Source: Prochlorococcus sp. AG-686-P16 (lineage in GTDB: Bacteria; Cyanobacteriota; Cyanobacteriia; PCC-6307; Cyanobiaceae). Taken from it: a stretch of 11,511 nucleotides of DNA. The stretch lies in assembly GCA_003208695.1 (NCBI GenBank), contig QCVY01000027.1:1-11511 (forward strand), given 5' to 3'. Below, in pieces: positions 6,562 through 11,511 of the stretch. The position numbers and the translations under genes were made by a program. The first letter of the stretch is position 1, and every line of letters starts with the position of its first letter. The notes under the pieces were generated by a model that had not been told where the DNA came from, searched no databases, and was given only the letters and a program-made list of their open reading frames with translations.

Positions 6562-7563
6562 TCACTTCTCATTCAACCATTTTGATGCATCACAAGCATG
6601 ATAGGTGAGTATTAATTTTGCCCCTGCTCTTTTGAAACTAAGTAATGTTTCTAAAACAATATCCTTTTCATTAATCCAATTTTTCATAGCAGCGGCCTTT
6701 ACCATTGAATATTCTCCACTCACGTTATAAGCAGCTATTGGTTTATTTGAAAAAGTACTCAGCCGATAAACTATGTCTAGATAAGAGACCCCAGGTTTAA
6801 CCATCAAAATATCTGCTCCCTCATATTGATCTAATGCCGATTCGATTAAAGCCTCCTTCGAATTAGCAGGATCCATTTGATATGTTGACTTATTATCTGG
6901 AATTATTTTCCGATTATTCTCTTTCGGGGCAGAATCTAAAGCTGTTCTGAAAGGTCCATAATAAGCGGATGAAAATTTTGCGGTATAGCTAATAATTCCC
7001 ACATCGCTAAATCCCTCAATATCCAAAGCAGTTCTTATAGCTCCAACTCTCCCATCCATCATGTCACTTGGACCAATAAAATCTGCACCCGCTCTTGCTT
7101 GGGTAATAGCCTGTTTTTTAAGAATCTCAATGGTTTCATCATTCAATATTTTTCCATTTTCATCAACCAAGCCATCATGTCCATCACATGAATAGGGATC
7201 TAAGGCAACATCAGTCATAATTGCCATCTCAGGAATCTCTTTTTTTAACATTCGAATAGCCTTAGGTATTAAACCAGCATCATTGAAACATTCTGATCCA
7301 TCTTCTGTTTTTAAACTGTCTTCAATTTTTGGAAAAAGTACAATACATCTAATACCTAATTCCCAGGCCCTAGAGACTTCCTTTATTAATCCATGCATGT
7401 CCCATCTATAAATACCAGGCATTGCAGATATTTCTTCTTGAAAATCCTTTTCGTGAATAAATAATGGATATATAAAATCTTCAGGATGTAGATGGGTTTC
7501 TCTTACCATCTTTCTTATTGCTTCTGTCCTTCTCAATCTTCTTGGGCGAATGATCAAATTCAT
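6562..7563 (-). CDS. hemB: delta-aminolevulinic acid dehydratase (porphobilinogen synthase)
   Basis: A 333-residue cytosolic enzyme that condenses two 5-aminolevulinate molecules to porphobilinogen, feeding chlorophyll, haem and corrinoid synthesis. The two active-site lysines are K196 (in SYTAKFSSAYYGPFR-type motif, 192-206) and the Schiff-base K256 (in LMVKPGVSYLD, 253-263). GPSDMMDGRVGAIR (164-177) and AAYNVSGEY (277-285) are also typical. The metal site reads DVALDPYSCDGHDG (118-131): alanine and aspartates replace the three cysteines of zinc enzymes, so it belongs to the Mg-type group of plants and cyanobacteria. The cysteine at 126 is not at a zinc-ligand position. ATG start at 7563. 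It heads the leftward block with VOC, mutS2 and obgE, and diverges from bicA across 226 bases. Full length. Confidence 0.97.
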   Translation of the reverse strand: MNLIIRPRRLRRTEAIRKMVRETHLHPEDFIYPLFIHEKDFQEEISAMPGIYRWDMHGLIKEVSRAWELGIRCIVLFPKIEDSLKTEDGSECFNDAGLIPKAIRMLKKEIPEMAIMTDVALDPYSCDGHDGLVDENGKILNDETIEILKKQAITQARAGADFIGPSDMMDGRVGAIRTALDIEGFSDVGIISYTAKFSSAYYGPFRTALDSAPKENNRKIIPDNKSTYQMDPANSKEALIESALDQYEGADILMVKPGVSYLDIVYRLSTFSNKPIAAYNVSGEYSMVKAAAMKNWINEKDIVLETLLSFKRAGAKLILTYHACDASKWLNEK

Positions 7564-7577
7564 TTGAATATTTTGAA

Positions 7578-7583
7578 ATTATA
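7578..7583 (-). promoter_or_regulatory. hemB: possible -10 box for hemB
   Basis: The minus strand reads a perfect TATAAT 14 bases before the hemB ATG, which would give a very short leader of roughly seven bases. No recognisable -35 box stands 16 to 18 bases upstream, so it is weak. The remainder of 7584-7709 is A+T-rich and shows no reading frame, hairpin terminator or RNA gene that I can support. Confidence 0.25.
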
Positions 7584-7709
7584 AAATAATTATTTAACTA
7601 ATACGATAGTCTCTTAACTTCCAAAAAAAATAACCAAAATCCTTTTTTGTTCAGGAAAATTAACCTAATATAATCAAACGTATATTTAAAAGTTGTTGAT
7701 ATATTTTGC

Positions 7710-7734
7710 ACAAATTTAAATTTTTAACAAATTT
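7710..7734 (+). repeat. direct repeat ACAAATTT around an AAATTTAAATTT palindrome, upstream of bicA
   Basis: ACAAATTT occurs at 7710-7717 and again at 7727-7734, a period of 17 bases. The first copy runs into the perfect 12-base palindrome AAATTTAAATTT (7712-7723). The second copy overlaps the -35 box of the bicA promoter candidate. Placement over a promoter suggests binding of a regulator; low-CO2 regulators of the LysR type (CmpR, CcmR/NdhR) are the obvious candidates from cyanobacterial biology, but I see no exact known site, and A/T runs make chance likely. Confidence 0.35.
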
Positions 7735-7752
7735 TGGACATAAAGAGATAAT
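7724..7752 (+). promoter_or_regulatory. sigma-70 type promoter of the bicA-sbtA-sbtB operon
   Basis: TTAACA (7724-7729) and GATAAT (7747-7752) are each one base from consensus and are separated by exactly 17 bases. Transcription would start near 7759, giving a leader of about 30 bases that contains the Shine-Dalgarno site. It is the best promoter match in the 226-base region between hemB and bicA. Confidence 0.55.
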
Positions 7753-7776
7753 ATCTTCTAGTTAATGTATTTATTT

Positions 7777-7782
7777 AAGGAG
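7777..7782 (+). promoter_or_regulatory. bicA: Shine-Dalgarno site that fixes the TTG start of bicA
   Basis: AAGGAG ends 7 bases before TTG at 7790, ideal spacing. It is the clearest ribosome-binding site in a window where most genes have none. The resulting N-terminus (MEIINGLNFKNIRGD) lines up residue for residue with the beginning of BicA as I recall it from other cyanobacteria. Confidence 0.85.
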
Positions 7783-7789
7783 ATTTTCT

Positions 7790-9445
7790 TTGGAAATAAT
7801 TAATGGACTAAATTTTAAGAATATAAGAGGTGATGTTTTAGGGGGAATAACAGCTGCAGTAGTAGCTTTACCTCTTGCACTTGCTTTTGGAAACGCAGCC
7901 TTAGGACCTGGGGGTGCAATTTATGGTTTATATGGAGCAGTTGTTGTTGGTTTTCTAGCAGCTTTGTTTGGGGGCACCCCCGCTCAAGTTAGTGGTCCAA
8001 CTGGTCCAATGAGCGTTACAGTGGCAGGGGTCGTAGCAGGTTTAGCAGCTGTTGGTGTCCCAAGAGATCTTTCAGCAGGCCAAATTTTACCTTTAGTGAT
8101 GGCCGCAGTAGTAATTGGCGGATTATTACAAATATTGTTTGGAATTTTAAAGCTTGGTAAATACATAACGCTTGTTCCATATTCTGTAGTCTCCGGATTT
8201 ATGTCTGGCATAGGCGTGATCATCATTGCTCTTCAGATTGGTCCTCTATTAGGAATAAGTACCCGAGGAGGGGTAATCGAGTCTTTATCAACTGTTTTTT
8301 CTAATTTCCAGCCGAATGGGGCTGCTATTGGTGTAGCAATAATGACACTAGGAATAGTATTTCTAACACCTAGAAAAATTAGCCAATGGGTACCCTCCCC
8401 TCTTTTAGCCTTATTAATAGTGACCCCGCTATCAATTTTACTTTTTGGCGATGGTGCATTAGACAGAATTGGTGAAATCCCTAGAGGAGTACCATCTCTT
8501 AGTTTTCCAAGCTTTAATCAATACTTTCCTATCATTTTCAAAGCTGGCTTAGTTCTCGCCGTTCTTGGAGCTATTGACTCTTTACTGACCTCACTAGTAG
8601 CAGATAATATTTCTCAAACAAGACATAATTCGGATAGAGAATTAATTGGCCAGGGAATAGGAAATGCTATAGCTGGTTTATTCTCAGGTTTACCTGGAGC
8701 TGGCGCGACAATGAGAACTGTTATAAATGTCAAATCTGGAGGATCGACTCCTATTTCAGGAATGGTTCATTCACTAGTTCTATTAATAGTTTTAGTAGGT
8801 GCAGGACCGTTAGCAGAACAAATCCCTACAGCTCTTTTAGCAGGTATTCTTATCAAAGTAGGTTTGGATATTATTGACTGGGGATTCTTGAGAAGAGCTC
8901 ACAAATTATCTCTTAAAACTGCAGTTGTTATGTATGGTGTACTACTAATGACAGTTTTTTGGGATTTAATATGGGCAGTATTAGTTGGAGTATTTATTGC
9001 CAATATGCTAACTATTGATTCAATTACTGAAACGCAACTAGAAGGAATGGATCAGGATAATCCTTTATCCAAGGATAATGAGCAAAGTAAAAATCTTTTA
9101 CCCTCTGATGAAAAAGCTCTTCTTGATAGATGTTCTGGAGAAGTAATGTTATTTAGACTCAAAGGCCCACTAAGTTTTGGTGCAGCAAAAGGTATTACTG
9201 AGAGAATGATGTTAGTAAGAAACTATAAAATTTTAATCTTAGATATTACTGATGTCCCTAGACTTGGAGTCACAGCAACACTTGCAATTGAAGATATGAT
9301 GCAAGAGGCTAAAAATAATTCTAGAAAAGCCTTTGTCGCTGGGGCTAATGAAAAAGTTAAAGAAAGATTATCAAAATTTGGTGTTGATGGCATAATTGAG
9401 ACAAGGAAAGAAGCATTAGAGGCTGCTTTAAATGAATTAGGCTAG
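7790..9445 (+). CDS. bicA: BicA-type SulP family sodium/bicarbonate symporter
   Basis: A 551-residue inner-membrane SulP transporter closely resembling BicA, the low-affinity, high-flux Na+-dependent bicarbonate importer of cyanobacteria. The membrane domain (about 12-410) starts with FKNIRGDVLGGITAA and carries the SulP motif VSGPTGPMSV at 67-76. The region IDSLLTSLVAD (262-272) places D263 and T267, and GAGAT (303-307) places G305-A306-T307, at the sodium-site positions known from BicA. LGKYITLVPYSVVSGFMSGIG (122-142, near-identical in BicA by memory) and IIDWGFLRRAH (361-371) also fit. A charged linker (415-445) leads to a cytosolic STAS domain (about 449-548) with the ITDVPRLGVTATLAIED segment. 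TTG start supported by the Shine-Dalgarno site. sbtA follows after 6 bases. Sulfate transport is the alternative for SulP proteins generally, but the match and the neighbours favour bicarbonate. Confidence 0.9.
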   Translation: MEIINGLNFKNIRGDVLGGITAAVVALPLALAFGNAALGPGGAIYGLYGAVVVGFLAALFGGTPAQVSGPTGPMSVTVAGVVAGLAAVGVPRDLSAGQILPLVMAAVVIGGLLQILFGILKLGKYITLVPYSVVSGFMSGIGVIIIALQIGPLLGISTRGGVIESLSTVFSNFQPNGAAIGVAIMTLGIVFLTPRKISQWVPSPLLALLIVTPLSILLFGDGALDRIGEIPRGVPSLSFPSFNQYFPIIFKAGLVLAVLGAIDSLLTSLVADNISQTRHNSDRELIGQGIGNAIAGLFSGLPGAGATMRTVINVKSGGSTPISGMVHSLVLLIVLVGAGPLAEQIPTALLAGILIKVGLDIIDWGFLRRAHKLSLKTAVVMYGVLLMTVFWDLIWAVLVGVFIANMLTIDSITETQLEGMDQDNPLSKDNEQSKNLLPSDEKALLDRCSGEVMLFRLKGPLSFGAAKGITERMMLVRNYKILILDITDVPRLGVTATLAIEDMMQEAKNNSRKAFVAGANEKVKERLSKFGVDGIIETRKEALEAALNELG

Positions 9446-9451
9446 TAATCC

Positions 9452-10450
9452 ATGGAAATAAATCCAATACTGCAAAATGTATTAGCTCCACCAGTCCTAT
9501 TCTTTCTAATTGGAGCAATTTCTGTATTTTTTAAATCTGATTTAGAAATACCTGCCCCTTTACCTAAACTTTTTTCCTTATATTTACTTTTGGCAATTGG
9601 TTTTAAAGGAGGTATTGAAATTCAGAAAAGTGGTTTTACTGATCAGGTTTTACCAACATTAGGTGCAGCAATACTGATGTCATTAATAATTCCACTGATT
9701 GGATTCTTTATCTTAAGGTGCAAGTTTGATGTTTTCAACTCCGCAGCCATTGCAGCAGCATATGGTTCTATTAGCGCTGTAACGTTTATCTCGGCAGAGA
9801 GTTTCTTAGAGAGTCAAAGTATAGATTTCGATGGATTCATGGTTGGGGCTTTAGCTTTAATGGAATCTCCTGCCATCATCGTAGGCTTATTACTAGTAAA
9901 ATTTGCAGCACCAAAAAATAGACCTAATTCAAGAAAAATGTATTTTTCTTCAATATTGCATGAGTCTCTTTTAAACGGATCAGTATATTTATTACTATCT
10001 AGTTTAATTGTAGGTTTTCTTACAGCTTTTAGTAATCCTTCAGGGATTCTAAAAATGGAACCTTTCACTGGACAATTATTTTATGGCGCAGAATGCTTTT
10101 TCCTTTTAGACATGGGAATAGTTGCAGCTCAAAGATTACCTAGACTAAAAACTGCTGGTTCATTTTTAATTGGATTTGCAATCTTCATGCCATTATTTAA
10201 TGCTGTAATAGGTGTTTTCGTTGCAAGATTTTTATCTCTTGGGCCTGGAAACGCACTTTTGTTTGTGGTTCTATGTGCAAGTGCCTCGTACTTAGCAGTA
10301 CCGGCAGCGATGAGGATGACTGTTCCAGAAGCAAGATCAAGTTACTATATATCTACAACTTTAGGTTTAACTTTTCCGTTCAATATAATAATAGGTATTC
10401 CAATTTATATGAGTTTAGTAAATAAAATTATTCCATTTGCACCTTTTTAA
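9452..10450 (+). CDS. sbtA: SbtA sodium-dependent high-affinity bicarbonate transporter
   Basis: A 332-residue inner-membrane protein with about ten hydrophobic segments arranged as two inverted halves (roughly 10-150 and 172-325). SbtA imports bicarbonate with sodium as part of the CO2-concentrating mechanism. Recognisable parts are AIGFKGGIEI (48-57), the substrate-site loop YGSISAVTF (104-112), MESPAI (137-142) and the matching second-half loop ASASYLAVPAAMR (276-288). The cytosolic loop between halves (about 151-168) is short, and the protein is about forty residues shorter than the 374-residue Synechocystis SbtA. The ATG lies 6 bases after the bicA stop with only weak Shine-Dalgarno character, so translational coupling is likely. 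sbtB follows after 3 bases. Confidence 0.93.
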   Translation: MEINPILQNVLAPPVLFFLIGAISVFFKSDLEIPAPLPKLFSLYLLLAIGFKGGIEIQKSGFTDQVLPTLGAAILMSLIIPLIGFFILRCKFDVFNSAAIAAAYGSISAVTFISAESFLESQSIDFDGFMVGALALMESPAIIVGLLLVKFAAPKNRPNSRKMYFSSILHESLLNGSVYLLLSSLIVGFLTAFSNPSGILKMEPFTGQLFYGAECFFLLDMGIVAAQRLPRLKTAGSFLIGFAIFMPLFNAVIGVFVARFLSLGPGNALLFVVLCASASYLAVPAAMRMTVPEARSSYYISTTLGLTFPFNIIIGIPIYMSLVNKIIPFAPF

Positions 10451-10453
10451 AAA

Positions 10454-10735
10454 ATGAAAAGATTAGATTTAATTTTTAGTGAAAGAGAGCTAGATGCCAT
10501 TATCAATACATTAGAAAAAGCTAACGTACCTGGCTATACCATAATGAAACATGCGACAGGTAGAGGTCCAGAAAGAGTTGTTACAGAAGATATGGAGTTT
10601 ACCGGATTTGGTTCTAATGCTCACGTTATAGTTTTTTGTGAACAAGATTTAATTGATAAAATGCGAGAGAATATTAAATCTGATCTAAGTTATTACGGTG
10701 GAGTAGCTTATATTTCAGAAGCAACACCTTTATAA
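10454..10735 (+). CDS. sbtB: SbtB, PII-like regulator of SbtA, lacking the C-terminal R-loop
   Basis: A 93-residue PII-superfamily protein. SbtB trimers bind adenine nucleotides (cAMP, AMP, ADP, ATP) and control SbtA. The fold is ferredoxin-like: strand MKRLDLIFS, helix ERELDAIINTLEKANV (10-25), GYTIMKHATGRGPERV (27-42, start of the T-loop with the conserved G-R/K-G), strand HVIVFCEQD (57-65), helix LIDKMRENIKSDLS (66-79), and YYGGVAYISEA (80-90). The sequence then stops. In the Synechocystis protein a further tail of roughly 17 residues ends in a C-G-P-E-G-C disulfide hairpin (R-loop); it is missing here. Its place 3 bases behind sbtA, and behind bicA, shows it is a cotranscribed partner. 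The only cysteine is C62. Identification is firm; nucleotide specificity is not shown by the sequence. Confidence 0.9.
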   Translation: MKRLDLIFSERELDAIINTLEKANVPGYTIMKHATGRGPERVVTEDMEFTGFGSNAHVIVFCEQDLIDKMRENIKSDLSYYGGVAYISEATPL

Positions 10736-10752
10736 AATTATTTACTTTATAA

Positions 10753-10765
10753 ACTCTTCAAGAGT
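10753..10765. terminator. weak hairpin between convergent sbtB and reductase genes
   Basis: ACTCTT and AAGAGT face each other across a single base, so in practice a 5-base stem with a 3-base loop. It overlaps the reductase stop codon (10758-10760) and has no clear U tract on either side. It may contribute to ending both convergent transcripts in the 22-base gap, but it is much weaker than the hairpin at 2348-2384. Confidence 0.2.
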
Positions 10766-11511
10766 GTATCCAATCTACTCTTATATTTTTTCTGCTATTT
10801 AAATAGCGGTCAATAGACATGGCTGCTATACATCCATCTGATGCTGCGACAACGGCCTGTTTGAAAGGTGTATTTCTTATATCACCAATAGCCCATACAC
10901 CATCAGAATTTGTAGACATAAAATCATCAACAATTACTCCCCCATCTTCCTTTAAAGCAATTTGATCTCCTAAAAAATCAGTAATTGGCTTGGAACCACT
11001 CATATAGACAAAGACTCCATCTAAATCAAGATTAATAGGTCCTTCTTCCTGTTTATTCTTCACAACTACACGATTTACACCCATATCATTTCCTAATATT
11101 TCTAATAGTCTCGTTCTACTCCAATGTTTAATATTAGCACTATCCATCAATTCCATAGCTTCCTCATTATCTGGTTTTGGATCACTTGATGTAATCCAAT
11201 GAACAGTTGAAGCAAATTTAGTAAGAACAGTAGCTTCCTCAATTGCTTCCTTATTTGCCCCAACGACTGCAACTTCTCTATTTTTATAAAAAGCACCATC
11301 ACAGGTAGCGCAGTAACTTACACCCTTGCCTAAAAAATCTGCCTCACCTTTAAAAGAAGCAGGTCTACCCATAGCTCCGCTTGCTAGGACAAGAGCTTTA
11401 GCTTTAAAAGTTCCTTCAGGCGTATACACTGTCTTCCAATTTTCACCCACATCAATTCCAAAAACTTGGGCTCTTATATAATCGGTTCCATATTGAACAG
11501 CTTGTTCTCGC
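10758..11511 (-). CDS. thioredoxin reductase-like flavoprotein, probable ferredoxin-dependent type (FFTR/DTR), 5' part outside window
   Basis: The C-terminal 250 residues are visible; the frame runs off the right edge, so the FAD-binding N-terminus is missing and the GTG at 11450 is internal. The redox-active disulfide CATC lies at 11301-11312, in the context SYCATCDGAF typical of thioredoxin reductases. LVLASGAMGRP and the late GVWAIGDIRNTPFKQAVVAASDGCIAA segment complete the FAD domain. The NADPH domain is degenerate: the dinucleotide motif reads VVGANKEAIEEA instead of G-x-G-x-x-A, and the HRRxxxR that grips the NADPH phosphate is replaced by WITSSDPKP. The tail ends in DWIHS with an aromatic near the C-terminus. 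This fits enzymes first called DTR and later shown to take electrons from ferredoxin in Gloeobacter, also reported in Prochlorococcus. A standard NADPH enzyme is less likely on these residues. Convergent with sbtB. Confidence 0.82.
   Translation of the reverse strand, partial: REQAVQYGTDYIRAQVFGIDVGENWKTVYTPEGTFKAKALVLASGAMGRPASFKGEADFLGKGVSYCATCDGAFYKNREVAVVGANKEAIEEATVLTKFASTVHWITSSDPKPDNEEAMELMDSANIKHWSRTRLLEILGNDMGVNRVVVKNKQEEGPINLDLDGVFVYMSGSKPITDFLGDQIALKEDGGVIVDDFMSTNSDGVWAIGDIRNTPFKQAVVAASDGCIAAMSIDRYLNSRKNIRVDWIHS

Noticed and set aside
7966..7982. GGGGGCACCCCCG run inside bicA that could look like a hairpin
   Set aside because: It encodes the conserved G-G-T-P-A of the transporter, the loop would be two bases, and no U tract follows; I read it as coding.
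7790..9445. Higher G+C of bicA compared with the transferase and aspartoacylase genes, as a sign of transfer
   Set aside because: The protein is rich in glycine, alanine and proline, which forces G+C up; gene order and family match a long-resident cyanobacterial operon.
11448..11450. GTG as the start of the reductase
   Set aside because: The frame continues upstream to the window edge with plausible reductase sequence, and starting here would remove the FAD-binding N-terminus.

Overview
The window looks like a core chromosomal stretch of a small-genome marine picocyanobacterium, most likely a high-light Prochlorococcus. The signs are strong A+T bias (about one third G+C by eye), dense packing, and gene content: a CP12 homologue, a Mg-type cyanobacterial HemB, and a BicA/SbtA/SbtB bicarbonate-uptake set. 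The organism call rests on protein resemblance and composition; no rRNA or other marker is present. There are no tRNA or rRNA genes, no CRISPR array, no insertion sequence and no obvious pseudogene.

Layout. Positions 1-112 are non-coding and lie behind a leftward aspartoacylase-family gene (113-1009). A rightward Xi-class glutathione transferase (1034-1981) diverges from it across only 24 bases. A rightward CP12 gene follows (2108-2326) and ends at a strong two-way hairpin terminator (2348-2384), which also serves a leftward 60-residue unknown gene (2395-2577). Next comes a leftward housekeeping block transcribed from right to left: hemB (7563-6562), a VOC-fold protein (6506-6114), mutS2 (6100-3689) and obgE (3647-2664). 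A 226-base divergent region (7564-7789) separates hemB from a rightward inorganic-carbon operon: bicA (7790-9445), sbtA (9452-10450) and sbtB (10454-10735), with gaps of 6 and 3 bases. The window closes with the 3' part of a convergent leftward thioredoxin-reductase-like flavoprotein (10758 to the edge).

How the genes fit together. BicA and SbtA are two unrelated sodium-linked bicarbonate importers, and SbtB is the PII-like regulator that binds SbtA in other cyanobacteria, so the operon is an uptake arm of the CO2-concentrating mechanism. CP12 tunes the Calvin cycle by holding GAPDH and PRK in an inactive complex under oxidising conditions. The reductase at the right edge has lost the usual NADPH-binding residues and resembles the ferredoxin-dependent flavin thioredoxin reductases (formerly DTR) known from Gloeobacter and Prochlorococcus; such an enzyme could feed the redox signal that CP12 reads. 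HemB makes the tetrapyrrole precursor for chlorophyll and haem.

I found no wholly new system. The points most worth a second look are a short SbtB that lacks the C-terminal R-loop, the degenerate NADPH site of the reductase, a CP12 with only its C-terminal cysteine pair, a VOC protein that keeps three of the four glyoxalase I metal positions, and repeats at the bicA and cp12 upstream regions.
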